Positions 54,719-64,000 of a stretch of DNA of 64,000 nucleotides are shown in pieces. The first letter of the stretch is position 1, and each line of letters starts with the position of its first letter. The stretch lies in assembly GCA_027596195.1 (NCBI GenBank), contig JADGJG010000029.1, forward strand, positions 1-64,000. The letters are read 5' to 3'. Origin of the DNA: Podochytrium sp. JEL0797 (Eukaryota > Chytridiomycota > Chytridiomycetes > Chytridiales > Chytriomycetaceae). Under the pieces are notes generated by a model. It did not search any database. It had not been told where the DNA came from and worked only from the letters and a program-made list of their open reading frames with translations. The position numbers and the translations under genes are program-made.

Positions 54719-55783
54719 ATGAGCTTAGAAGCCACCTTCAAACTGTCGCCGGATGAGCTTGCCTCACTCGCCCAACTTGCCCTCTGCCACCTCCAATCCG
54801 CTGCCAACATGCACTCTGCGCTTCTGCGCCTCCCCGCCAGCAGCGCATTCCTTTCCCCCGTCGCGACCCTCGAAGCCACGGTTGCGCAGATGAACGGCTT
54901 CCTGACGCAACTCTCACTCCACTTCACCCTTCCCTTCGCGCACACGCCCACTCAAGCTCAACTGCTCGATCTTCCCACCGAGATCATCGAACACATCTGC
55001 GGTTTTCTGCCGCCACGCTGCGTTCTCCGTCTGCGGCAGCTCTCTCACTCGTTCAACGCATTGCTGCTTGCGCCACACTTTGCAAAACTCAATCTCGACA
55101 ACAAAATGCCGCTGGTCCCTGTTACCTCACCGGCCGCAGTTGAGTTGGATCATCAGTTCTTCCACTGGCCGCAGAACTACCAATCCGTGTATCTGCAACG
55201 CGCATTCCAACATCGCACGAGTCTCGATTGGAGAATCAACCTGCCACACTCCAGAATCCCCACCTGTATCGGCACACTCACAGCTCTCATCCACTTGGAT
55301 CTCAGCTACTCGAATCTCATTGGCACCATCCCCGTCGAACTCATGAACTTGACTACGCTCGAGTCACTCAAGCTGCACGAGAATGCGCTCGAAGGCCCAC
55401 TGCCAGAGCAAATTGGGAACCTCGTTTACCTCCAAGTCCTCAACGTGCATTCGAACCGACTCTCCGGACCGATTCCACGCGCGTTGGCAAAGTGCCAACA
55501 ATTGACGTACCTGAGTCTGGGTTACAACGTGTTTAGCGGAGAGATTCCGAAAGAGATTGGCACGTTGGGAAGGTTAAGGCAGCTCTATTTGAACGACAAC
55601 TGCTTGCGGGGCTTGATTCCGAAGGAATTCGGAGACTTGCGGCTGATGAATTATTTGTTTCTGCAAAACAATGGGCTGAGTGGATGTGTGCCGATGGAAA
55701 TGGGGGGATTGTTGAATTTGGTGGCTTGCGATATGAAGGGGAATCGGGGATTGGTTGAGCGCGTCGGAGGGATGATGTTTTGA
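54719..55783 (+). CDS. F-box / plant-type LRR protein (intact copy, variant type)
   Basis: ATG 54719 (MSLEATFKLSPDELASLAQL) gives 354 residues; an upstream in-frame ATG at 54647 is less likely. The first 85 residues are helical. The F-box is at about 85-125 (LLDLPTEIIEHICGFLPP, LRLRQLSHSFNALLLAPHFA). The linker motif is NYQSVYLQRAFQHRTSLDW. Six LRRs follow (LIGTIPVELMNL, LEGPLPEQIG, LSGPIPRALA, FSGEIPKEIG, LRGLIPKEFG, LSGCVPMEMG). Together with its downstream neighbour it forms a subtype with LRQLSHSF instead of FRRVSAGF in the F-box. Probably a Skp1-binding substrate adaptor; substrate unknown. Confidence 0.83.
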   Translation: MSLEATFKLSPDELASLAQLALCHLQSAANMHSALLRLPASSAFLSPVATLEATVAQMNGFLTQLSLHFTLPFAHTPTQAQLLDLPTEIIEHICGFLPPRCVLRLRQLSHSFNALLLAPHFAKLNLDNKMPLVPVTSPAAVELDHQFFHWPQNYQSVYLQRAFQHRTSLDWRINLPHSRIPTCIGTLTALIHLDLSYSNLIGTIPVELMNLTTLESLKLHENALEGPLPEQIGNLVYLQVLNVHSNRLSGPIPRALAKCQQLTYLSLGYNVFSGEIPKEIGTLGRLRQLYLNDNCLRGLIPKEFGDLRLMNYLFLQNNGLSGCVPMEMGGLLNLVACDMKGNRGLVERVGGMMF

Positions 55784-56043
55784 AATCACTCCTCCGGTTT
55801 GAGTTGGTTTTTTGAGTTAGAAATCATAATAATGAGTCATTAATTTTAAACGAGTGAGATTGTCCATCATGATGCGTTGTGAATTTTAATGAGATTTTCT
55901 GGCTTGCCGTGCATGAAAGCCGTTCGCTTTCGATCCCTTTTTCCTTTTTGATAACACAAGCCTTATCGAAAACAAAAGCCTTTGTTTTTCGCCCGCAACT
56001 TGCCGATCATACCCGCTATCAGTCCAGAACTCAACTCGCCAGA

Positions 56044-56982
56044 ATGCCAGTCCCTCTGCCCGTTGTAACAACCTGCCCACTGAAGCCAAGGCCCAGCTGC
56101 GATTCCGCCGTCCAAGCGACGGAAATCATCATTGAATCTCCAAGCACCCCCAATGCACCACACACCTCCCTCCCATCCCTCCCCATTGAACTCGTCGAGA
56201 AGATCTGCTCCCTCCTTCCGACTCCACAAATCCTGCGTCTCCGCCAACTGTCCCACTCCTTCCACACCCTCCTTTCAACCCGCCACTTTGCCAAACTCAA
56301 CCTCCAAGTATACCCACCTGAAACCGCCACTCTTCTCTTCTACGCACCGCCCTCATACCAATCAGCATACATATCCACAACAACAACAACCAAAACAACC
56401 TTCACATGGAGCAATCGATCCTCACTCCCCACCCCGATCCCACCCCTCCTCGCAGCCCTCACACACCTCACATCCCTCGACCTCTCCCACTGCGGCCTCA
56501 CAGGCTGCATCCCCGAATCACTCACGCGTCTTACAAACCTCCAAGTTTTGGACCTCTCGCGCAACAGACTCTCGGGCCAGTTACCGAGCTCCATTGGTGC
56601 GTGGCAGGACCTGCGCGTGTTGAATGCGCATTCGAACGCGTTGTGCGGTGACTTACCGGAAGGGGTCTGGTCATTGCATGCGTTGGAGTATCTGAATTTG
56701 GGGTACAACCAGTTCACTGGAGAGGTTTCAAGTGCGATTTCAAAGTTGAACGCGGTGCGGGAGGTGTATTTGTGTGGGAATCGGTTTGTGAGCAAGGTGC
56801 CTATGGAAGTGGCGGGGTTGACGGAGTTGAGGTGGTTGTTTGTGAGGAATGAGGGGGTGGTGGTCGGGGATGAGGTTGTGAGTGCGTTGAAGAGTGGTGG
56901 GGGGTTGATTGGGACGGATTTGTGGGTGGTTTCGGTGCATGGGTTTGATCCGAATGGTGGTGGTGGATATGATGGTTTCTAG
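56044..56982 (+). CDS. F-box / plant-type LRR protein (intact copy, variant type)
   Basis: Chosen start ATG 56044 (MPVPLPVVTTCPLKPRPSCD), 312 residues; the frame opens earlier at 55879 but that part looks like non-coding sequence. F-box at about 40-85 (LPSLPIELVEKICSLLPTPQ, LRLRQLSHSFHTLLSTRHFA). Linker SYQSAYISTTTTTKTTFTW. Five LRRs: LTGCIPESLTRL, LSGQLPSSIGAW, LCGDLPEGVWSL, FTGEVSSAISKL and VSKVPMEVAGL. The tail (LWVVSVHGFDPNGGGGYDGF) differs from the others. Same subtype and same strand as the gene at 54719; a tandem pair from local duplication. Confidence 0.82.
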   Translation: MPVPLPVVTTCPLKPRPSCDSAVQATEIIIESPSTPNAPHTSLPSLPIELVEKICSLLPTPQILRLRQLSHSFHTLLSTRHFAKLNLQVYPPETATLLFYAPPSYQSAYISTTTTTKTTFTWSNRSSLPTPIPPLLAALTHLTSLDLSHCGLTGCIPESLTRLTNLQVLDLSRNRLSGQLPSSIGAWQDLRVLNAHSNALCGDLPEGVWSLHALEYLNLGYNQFTGEVSSAISKLNAVREVYLCGNRFVSKVPMEVAGLTELRWLFVRNEGVVVGDEVVSALKSGGGLIGTDLWVVSVHGFDPNGGGGYDGF

Positions 56983-57315
56983 TTTCTCATAATTCTGCAG
57001 CGCAATAATACCCTAATTTATTTATCTTGGTTATCTTTAATCTACATCCTTTTTCAGTTTCAAAAGAAAATAAGTTGTTGTCAAATGTCAATGCGAACCG
57101 ATTTTAAGCTTATAGAAAGAGAGAGAAAGCGAAGCAGAACGTCCTGGCTAAACGCAAGCGTGACGGAGTTGTTGGGGATGACAGCGAAACGGCAGGTAGA
57201 AAGAAACCGAACCGCGAACAGTTCAATTCGAAATGAAACCGCCGATGATTTAGAAGGATACCTAGTTGGCCAGGAGAAAAGCAATAAATATCGCTGTTCC
57301 TTCCTTTATTTTTTT
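56983..57315. other. Intergenic, no gene seen
   Basis: Convergent 3' region between the plus-strand F-box/LRR gene and the minus-strand TAF5 gene. An open frame from 57085 that runs antisense into TAF5 is not supported. Confidence 0.4.
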
Positions 57316-60040
57316 TCAGCTCAAATACGGCCCAAACGCGAGCAACACATTCGACTTTGTATACTTGACGTCGAATACGGGCGTCTTTTTCGTGTAATAC
57401 CTACCCACCAGTTCGGGAGACCTGTACACAAACAATCAACACACACACTCCCCACACCCTCAAACAAAAAAAACAACACTCACGTATTCCCCTTCCCCTT
57501 CGCCACCCCCGCACCACCAGCACCAGCAACCTCAACAACCCCCTCCTCCCCCCCCCCCCCGCCCACCGCCCCCCCCGCCCCCCCCCGCGCCCCCCCCCCC
57601 CCCCCCCCACGAAACCCCACCCCCGGCCCCACCACCCCATGCCCCCCCTCCAAACTCTTGATCATCCTCCCACTTCCCAAATCCCACACCTTGACCGTCT
57701 TGTCTTCGCCTCCACTTGCGAGGTACTTTCCATCCGCTGAAAACGCGAGAGACATAACAGCGCCAATGTGACCTCGCAGAATACGCACACTCGCGCCGTT
57801 TTGTACACTCCATAACCTCACTTCACCGTCACTCGCGCCTGTGGCAATGTAATTGCAGTTGGGGTGGAACCGCACCACCTCCACATCCGTTTCATGTCCC
57901 ACCAGCATTCGCACGGGGTTGATCATATCCGTGCGCCAGATGCGGGATGTTCGGTCAAACCCGGCGGTGGCGAAGTACACATCATTCGCGGCAAGATCGA
58001 GGTCCCAGATGGGGGAGTTGTGGCCTTTGTAGAGAGCAAGGTTGGTGAATGTGTCGAGAGACCAGAGGCGGGTGGTGGCGTCTGTGGAGGTGGAGAGGGC
58101 GAAACGGTTTGAGGTGGAGATGCGGCAGGCGGTGATGGGGCCAGAGTGGCCGATTAAGCGTTTGGAGGGTGTGCCTTCAGGTTCGCGGGTGAGTTCTGTG
58201 TGTGTGCGTGTTAGGTTTAGTTGGTAGAGTTGGGGGTGGGGAACGTGGCGTGGGGTATACCTTTGCTCGCGTTTTGGGTGAGGGTTTTGAGGTTGTCGCC
58301 TTTGAGACTCCAGACTTTGAGGATGGAGTCGGAGAATCCGGCCATGACGAGGGTGTTGTCCGGGGAAGAGGATATACACGTGAGTCTGTCGAAATAGAAA
58401 ATCGAGGTTCGAAAATGAGTCAAATCGAAATCAACAGCGAGAAGATAAGAACAAACAACTCACGTATCATACGTATTATGAAACGTATAACAACACACAT
58501 TCGGCGCCGATGTAGCCGCAGCCGGTGACCCACTGGCATTCTTGGCCATTTGTAAACGAATCTCCTTCAACGCGTCGAGCTCCTTTTTGACGTCCGTGAA
58601 TTTCGGAAGCGGTTGCGGAACGCTTTCTCGAGAGGGCGTGTTTTCGTCGGCTGTTTCTTCGCGTTTGATGAGGGCGCGTAGTTCGACGCGGTGTTCTTCC
58701 TTGTCGAATTTCTGGCGCAAAGAAAGTTGAGAATCGAAGGAAACTGGGAGAACGCGCATAATTACATACATAATCACTCAAACAGTGCTCCAACTCCTGA
58801 ACCATCCACGGATCCGCTGGCAACGCGCCGAGTTTGATGGGTTGGCTGTTGTGGCCGTCGAGTTGGTCCGGCGTCAAACCGACGAGACCCACGCCTTCTT
58901 GGAGTGCGGCGGTGGAGCTGCCTCCGCCTGCGAGACGTTCGTTGTCGACGCGGATGGTCACGTGGCGATTCAGGAGACGCGTGAGGAGCATAAATTTGTT
59001 GTCCTGGGGATTTTTTTTGATTTAGGGAATGGGGAAGGACGGTGTGGGGATGATGTAGCGCAAAACGACTGTCTTCGCGTCGAGTTATTCGATTTCGCAG
59101 ATTTCCGTTCCCGCGCATGATTCTGTTGGCGTTCCGCGCATACGAAGAAACACGATTCGAATCCTCGACTCGCTTCGCTCGGTTTCGTTCGACTCGGCTC
59201 GGCCAAATCCAGTCTCTCGAATCCGTTCGAAGTCTTCGTCCTCTCAACGTCTCAACAAGGGGATCGATCGCTTTCGCATTACCTGCAAAAACGCGAGCAA
59301 CAACTCGAACGCATACCGCGTCATCCGTACGGTATACCTCGTACTCATAAACTGCACAGCCAATTCATTCACTTTGACATGCTCGGGAGTCGTAATAGAA
59401 GCGAGACGCACAACCTCAGCGGAATGCAGCTCGAGGTGACCCTTGCGATGGGAATCAAGAAAATGCTTTGCTTCAGTGGTGAGTGATCGCGAGATGAGGT
59501 CCAAGTAGGCGTGGGTGAAGAGGGGAAAGAGCACGGTCGAGAGTTCGGGCTGTTGCTTCGCTTAGCCAACACTACTACCAGTAAGAGTACTAGTGTGTTA
59601 CCCTGTACTTCTCGAGCGAATCTGCCACCCACTTTTCGAGTCTCTGGTACGAGTGTTCGTATGGGTTCGGGTTGTTTGCCTCTTGCTCTTCGAGAAGAAG
59701 CAGAAAGTCGGGGATCGATGCTTCGGTCGACGAAGCACTCGAAGCCTGGTTGGGAAGGGGCTTTGCCTCGGCGGAAAAGGCGGCAAAGGCAGAGTTGTAG
59801 CCTGGTTCGATATTAAATAAAATCAAAATAAAATCAACCACTCACCCCGCTCTCGAAGATACAGCGCAACAAAGCGATCCTCGGTTTCAAAGTCTCGTTG
59901 CTGCTGAGACAAGGTGCCGTAAATTAGTCAGTGGTTCACAGGTGGTGGAGAGAGTTGGCACCATGCGTGGTTGGTTCTCGTGACCAAAAAATGACAACAA
60001 AAAACAACTTTCTCCCGGCTTCCCTCGAATCGCTTGGCAT
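57316..60040 (-). CDS. TAF5: TAF5-like TFIID subunit (NTD2 + WD40)
   Basis: The 3' end is firm: YYTKKTPVFDVKYTKSNVLL then AFGPYLS and TGA at 57318-57316, matching the TAF5 C-terminus. The 5' exon is uncertain (candidate ATG 60040, MPSDSREAGRK). Seen in order: DFETEDRFVALYLRERG; a linker with SYQRLEKWVADSLEKYR; the NTD2 domain (LFPLFTHAYLDLISRSL, VKVNELAVQFMSTRYTVRMT); then WD40 blades (LIGHSGPITACRISTSN, LYKGHNSPIWDLDLAAND, LVGHETDVEVVRFHPNCN, LRGHIGAVMSLAFSADGK). TAF5 is a scaffold of TFIID (and SAGA in yeast) in RNA polymerase II initiation. The seventh blade is replaced by a Gly-rich run from a poly-C tract. An intron near 59150-59250 carries TTCGCTTCGCTC-like repeats. Confidence 0.85.
57540..57610. 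repeat. Interrupted poly-C tract in the TAF5 coding region
   Basis: Two long C runs with a few other bases. On the TAF5 strand it reads as G runs encoding Gly/Arg/Ala. A second C run in the window lies in a SPAG6 intron near 27865-27882. Such tracts are prone to length error. Confidence 0.85.
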
Positions 60041-60102
60041 TCGCTTCGATCCGCTTGTGCGTCTTTCAAATGTGTTAAAGAACGAGCAAAAGAAGAGTAA
60101 AA

Positions 60103-60599
60103 ATGATTTTATATATTCGCCTTCTTTTTATTCTGATTTATTTGGATTTATTTCTATCAGTTCTCTCCACGCTCACAAACTGGGCCCTCATTCGTCTGTT
60201 CGGTAAAGTCAAGCGCGTTCCCGCCGATCACCTCGTGCGTCTGGGTCTTGCTCCCGAGGTTGTCAAAGTCGGCGCCACTCTCAAGCACGGCAAAATGCTC
60301 CAGTGGGATGTTAATTCACACGTATGTATCTACTTTTCGACAGTTGGCACTGGTTCGCCCATTTGGGCACCGCGGCCGAAACCTGTAAAACCCCTATCAA
60401 AACTCCAATTCCCTATACAGACGGAGCAGAAAAGTTTGCAAAAGTTTCGCAGCCTCATCGATTGGAGAAGCAAACATCTCCCTCCGAAAAAGATGTAGCA
60501 AACGCGTCTTCTACCCCTTATGTTGCTCGTACAGCGGAAGAAGACAATGAAACCCCGCGAGGAGAACAGCTGCAAAAAAGAAGATTGGTGTTAAATTGA
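60103..60599 (+). CDS. Uncharacterised gene, small, with hydrophobic N-terminus (possible frameshift)
   Basis: First frame 60103: MILYIRLLFILIYLDLFLSV, TNWALIRLFGKVK, RVPADHLVRLGLAPEVVKVG, ATLKHGKMLQWDVNSH. A possible intron follows (GTATGTATC at about 60322). Then IPIQTEQK-like sequence appears in frame with SKLQFPIQTEQKSLQKFRS, and a different frame continues SEKDVANASSTPYVARTAEE. The first 25 residues could be a membrane anchor or signal. A partial second copy (49071-49512) also lies beside PH-like genes. No known family recognised; the true exon structure is unclear. Confidence 0.45.
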
Positions 60600-60695
60600 C
60601 GTGGCATTTCTTAGAATTTCGGAAATGAAGGAGATGTGGGTGTCGAGAAAAGGTTCTAATTTTGATTTTTTGATTGCAAAAACTGTGTCTCTCGA

Positions 60696-61298
60696 ATGAT
60701 GAGCTCCATGCGCTCGGCCCTCTCATCCACGCCCCAAGTCTATCCAGTCTGCACCTGCCTCGACCGCAAACAAATCCAAGAAATCAACGCTGCCAACGAC
60801 TCCATCCTCTGCCACGTTCTTCCCTATGAGACTATCTTCTTTGCCTTCAAGTCGACTGGCCACTCACACATCTTCACGGACCTCGCTTACATTGTGATCA
60901 AAGGCGACTGTTCTACGTCTACCCGTCGCTGGGTCGAGAGAAACGAGTACTACGAGCAAGCCATCACGAATGTCCGTTTTGAAAATGCGGGAGCGGGTGT
61001 GAACACCGGTGGACGTGATGTTGTCATCTCGTTCTTCAACTCACGGGGACATCAAGAGATTGACATTTGGAAGAACGAGATTGAAGTCGCGCATAAGTTT
61101 TACAAAGTGCTTGCGACGCTTTCGCAGGTACAGGGAAAGAATAAGCAGTTGTACGCGCTGGCGAGTGCTTTTACGGGAAAGATTGTGGTGGAGAAGGGGG
61201 GGGATGTGGCGGATGTGGTGGCGGAGACGGCCGAGAAGTTGTTGGAGAGGTATTCGCCGCGTTCTTATGCCAAGGTGTTTGTGGAGTTGGGATGTTGA
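60696..61298 (+). CDS. PH-like domain protein, copy 3
   Basis: 200 residues, MMSSMRSALSSTPQVYPVCT, then CLDRKQIQEINAANDSI. The core matches copies 1 and 2: LPYETIFFAFKSTGHSHIF, TDLAYIVIKGDCSTSTRRWV, YYEQAITNVRFENAG, VVISFFNSRGHQEIDIW and YSPRSYAKVFVELGC. There is a small insertion (YPV) near the start. PH-like fold inferred from strand pattern, not proven. It is the plus-strand member of an inverted duplicated block; its partner genes are dead or partial. Confidence 0.65.
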   Translation: MMSSMRSALSSTPQVYPVCTCLDRKQIQEINAANDSILCHVLPYETIFFAFKSTGHSHIFTDLAYIVIKGDCSTSTRRWVERNEYYEQAITNVRFENAGAGVNTGGRDVVISFFNSRGHQEIDIWKNEIEVAHKFYKVLATLSQVQGKNKQLYALASAFTGKIVVEKGGDVADVVAETAEKLLERYSPRSYAKVFVELGC

Positions 61299-61545
61299 AG
61301 CTCCTGTGCGTGAGGCGGAATAGCTTTAATTATTGGGGCAGTGAGCAAATAAACAAGACTTGCTTGAACACCAGTTTTGGCAGTGGAAGTCTCTATAAAA
61401 AATAATATCCCAATTACCGATGATTGGAGAAGAGAAACGATTTGCAGTTTCTTTTCTGGTAAATTTGTGCACCTGCAAGTGAGAGCTACGAGATTTACGC
61501 GATTTACGTTAAAATCTTGGATTTACTATCCCTGCCGGAGAAAGT

Positions 61546-62312
61546 ATGAGCTCCACCAACACGTCTATCACCGCACCTGAATTAATATGCACGGGTCAAC
61601 AAACATACACTCTCGGAATTCTCTTCTGATTCATGATCCAACTCGCCATCGGCGGCCTCCTCTCCTCAATCCACGTCTCCATCACATCCAATATGTGGAT
61701 CCAAATCCGTCCCACCGTGATTCTCATGACGACTTTCAATCTCGCTCAGATTGGACTTTAAATCTCCAATAACCTGAGCTTATGGGCGACGCAGTCAAAC
61801 CGTTTGGATCAACAGTCTCGCGAACGTGTTTTCGCAGATTACGTGTTTCATGTTTGATTTGTTTTTGCTGTATATGGGTGGACGGGGTGGGTGAAAGTGA
61901 GCGCTGGGGCCATCCTCTTAAATCGCGTTATATGGTCGTTGCTGGGACCCCATTGCATCCACTTGCTCCTACTCTCATGTGATCTCTTCTGTTCCCTCCT
62001 ATGTCTATCATCAATGTGAAAAGCGAGATTGGCCTCGTCTTGCGCGTGATTGCGGCTGAAAATGGAATCCAGAGTTTCATTTGTTGTGTTGTGAATGTGA
62101 TTAGTATGTACGAGTTGCAAACCACGGGGGATGTGTCATGTGGCTGGTTGGGTACGATTCTGTTGACTTCGGAAGCGTTTTGGATGGAGGAGAGGAATCA
62201 GAGTCATGAAGTTGTGATGAGGGGAGGGTGGAGACGGGGCAGCGTATCGTCAAAGACCCGTTTAGAAATTGGGAGAACTAGAGCAAGTCCAACAAGTGCG
62301 AAAGTCTTCTGA
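61546..62312 (+). pseudogene. Dead copy of the seven-TM gene
   Basis: It starts like the intact gene at 46289-47170 (MSSTNTSITAPELICTGQQT, YTLGILF) and then hits a TGA. IQLAIGGLLSSIH and PTVILMTTFNLAQIGL follow, and a TAA. Middle segments are frameshifted. The end is readable again (SEIGLVLRVIAAENGIQSFI, CCVVNVISMYELQTTGDV, LLTSEAFWMEERNQSH) but lacks the last membrane segment's first half. It overlaps the end of a broken F-box/LRR copy on the other strand. Confidence 0.8.
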
Positions 62313-62976
62313 TGGTTGTTGGGATCGAGCCAGTGAGGTGATTCCACTCATCGACAAAGTCTGCAACTTGGACAAGTTCCTAATCTCTTCCGTTATCCAA
62401 CTAAATGAGGCAAGCGGCAGATTTCAGGTGGAATCTCGCCTGTGAGCGCGTTTTCAGACAAGTCAAGGAATGTGATGGACTTGAGTTGGCCAATCTCTGG
62501 AGGAATAACGCCATGCACGCCACAGTTGCATAAATCAAGCCAAGTCAGACTTTTCAGCATTCCGATCGCAGTGGGGACGCTATTCGAATTTCCGGAAACA
62601 ATGAAGCCAGTTTCTTGACAATCGCGAGTCGTTGCAGGCAAGTCTCGGCAAAGACAGTCTGGAATGGGGGAGGGCCGAAGAAAAATAGCATCTGCATGTC
62701 ACAACAGGGGGTCGTTCATTAAATAATGTTGCACGCCAGTGGTTGAGATTCACCACGGCAAAGTACTTCGTTGTCAGCATCGCATTCCAGGCAGCCGAAA
62801 CCCTCCGATACTTGAAAACTTGAGTGGAAGAGATCCAAGAAAAGATGGGAACCAGCAGATCCATCGGCATATCGTCGATACGGGTAAAGAACTTGCGATA
62901 CGAGTTGTGCAGTTGATGCAGTTGACGGATCTGGCGGGATTTTATGTCACGGAGAAGAGTGAGGATGGCGTCCATG
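62296..62976 (-). pseudogene. F-box / LRR copy with frameshifts
   Basis: The family start at 62976 (MDAILTLLRDIKSRQIRQLH) and F-box (MPMDLLVPIFSWISSTQVFK, YRRVSAAWNAMLTTKYFAVV) are intact. The frame then drifts in the linker. LRRs resume in another frame from about 62580 (SLTWLDLCNCGVHGVIPPEI, SITFLDLSENALTGEIPPEI) and again near 62390-62300 (EEIRNLSKLQTL). The usual CDFExxFW end is missing because the gene runs into the 7-TM pseudogene. A short F-box-only protein (to about 62580) could still be made. Confidence 0.72.
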
Positions 62977-63020
62977 GCAGTTTGGTGAGTCGGGTCTCTG
63001 AGGGATTTTTTCAAGGCCAA

Positions 63021-63433
63021 GTCTCCGATGCAATTGAGAGAATGGGGTGGTGCGCGGCATTTGAATGTGATTTATTATAGCGTTAAACGCGTCCTTGAAC
63101 TTTTCCAACACCACCCTCGTCCTGGTACACTTTTTTCGGCTTCTCGCTTTCTCCTCGTCGCGGGTCTTTTCTTGATACCCGCGGGGGTTGGATTATTACA
63201 AAGGCGGGGTTATGTTGTGAACGCTCGGAATCAGATGAGGAGATCCAGTCGCCAGCTTCGTGGCCGATGTTCACGTCGGGCGTTTGTCCAACGGCATCAA
63301 AGTCTCCGGCAAGGCATTTACATATCATGGTTAGCCCACCATCAAATTTCCTTATCGTATTTCGTGGGACAGAAAATCTTGCATTTCGTGGGTGCTTTTT
63401 GCGCCTTCGTGGTGGGAATCCAAAAAAAGAAGC
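63021..63433. other. Intergenic, no gene seen
   Basis: Between the minus-strand F-box/LRR relic and the plus-strand FAD gene. No supported coding region. Confidence 0.4.
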
Positions 63434-64000
63434 ATGCAACCAACAACCGTTGCTATTATTGGCGGAGGTCCAGCCGGTCTTTGTGCAGCCAGAATCCTGC
63501 ATCAACATGGAATCCGCGTAACCGTCTACGAAGGCGAATCCTCTCGCACCGCCAGAAGCCAAGGCGGCTCGCTGGACCTGCACGCCGCCACAGGACAGCG
63601 CGCCCTGGCTGAAGCCAATCTCACCCAAAAATTCAAGGCCAAGGTCCAAACGGGAGCGGATGCCGTGGCCATCATGGATCATGAGGGAACTGTTTTGTAT
63701 TCCGACAACGGGGATGGGGACAAGGCCCGTCCTGAGATTGAGCGGTCGGATTTGCGCACTCTGCTTCTGGATTCTCTCGAACCTGGGACTGTGGTGTGGG
63801 GACATCGGTTGGAAAGTGTTGCGGAGCCGGTGAAGGAGAATGGACCTATTCAGTTGAAGTTTGTGGGTGGCATGGTTGCTGAGGCGGATTTGGTGATTGG
63901 TGCTGATGGTGCCTGGTCAAAGGTAGACGCGCTTATTAGTAGTTTTTTACCTTGGTTGACTGAAAACTGAAAACATCCAGGTGCGACCAGTCCTGACCTC
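63434..64000 (+). CDS. FAD-dependent monooxygenase, TetX-like (partial at window end)
   Basis: ATG 63434. The N-terminal Rossmann dinucleotide motif is VAIIGGGPAGLCAARIL (GxGxxG). It is followed by VTVYEGE (acidic end of strand 2), SQGGSLDLHAATGQRAL, the second FAD motif SDLRTLLLDSLEPGTVVWG and the GADGAWSK motif (GD-type, contacting the ribityl chain). A GT-AG intron (63920-63980) joins WSK to VRPVLT; the gene continues past the window. Members hydroxylate aromatic or polyketide substrates using NAD(P)H and FAD. TetX-like enzymes are common in bacteria and fungi. The substrate cannot be told. Confidence 0.85.

Noticed and set aside
57085..57771. 228-codon plus-strand open frame
   Set aside because: Runs antisense through the TAF5 poly-C tract; the Pro runs are the reverse of Gly codons.

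Overview
The window looks like nuclear DNA of a zoosporic (flagellated) fungus, most likely a chytrid. The evidence is an intron-containing SPAG6/PF16 axonemal gene next to fungal-type housekeeping genes (RFC4-type clamp-loader subunit, TAF5, NOSIP, a PTC7-type phosphatase, a DDB1/CPSF160-family protein). Four class C GPCRs, many short GT-AG introns (some with a TACTAAC branch site) and GPI-type surface proteins fit the same picture. The species cannot be named from the sequence alone.

Layout: 0-6 kb has the 3' end of an unknown gene, an intact F-box/LRR gene, a COG4705-like membrane protein and a tandem pair of secreted GPI-type proteins. 6-14 kb has the PTC7-like phosphatase with a 622-nt repeat-filled intron, a frameshifted F-box/LRR copy, a decayed fragment of the phosphatase gene, and a large multi-exon DDB1/CPSF-A protein. 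14-25 kb has an UNC-93-like transporter and two tandem class C GPCRs. 25-29 kb holds NOSIP and SPAG6. 29-36 kb holds an NTF2-like protein, three copies of an unrecognised one-TM protein family, a DUF3431 protein, a GNAT acetyltransferase and LRR debris. 36-44 kb has a third GPCR, then RFC4 and an SR-type RNA-binding protein firing head to head from a 53-bp gap. 44-53 kb has a rearranged F-box/LRR gene, a 7-TM protein, two PH-like proteins and a fourth GPCR. 53-64 kb has a GPI-type protein, two intact F-box/LRR genes, TAF5, a second (inverted, partly dead) copy of the PH-like/7-TM block, another broken F-box/LRR gene and the start of an FAD monooxygenase.

The main theme is a stable housekeeping backbone threaded with fast birth-and-death families. 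Eleven copies or remnants of a gene joining an F-box to plant-type LRRs are present, only three of them intact. The four GPCRs share a ligand-binding ectodomain, a 7TM_3 core and an unusual C-terminal domain that resembles a PH fold. Plausibly the GPCRs, one-TM proteins, GPI proteins and F-box/LRR proteins serve sensing and protein turnover, but that link is inference. Exon joins were worked out by eye from splice signals and reading frame; start codons of several multi-exon genes remain uncertain.
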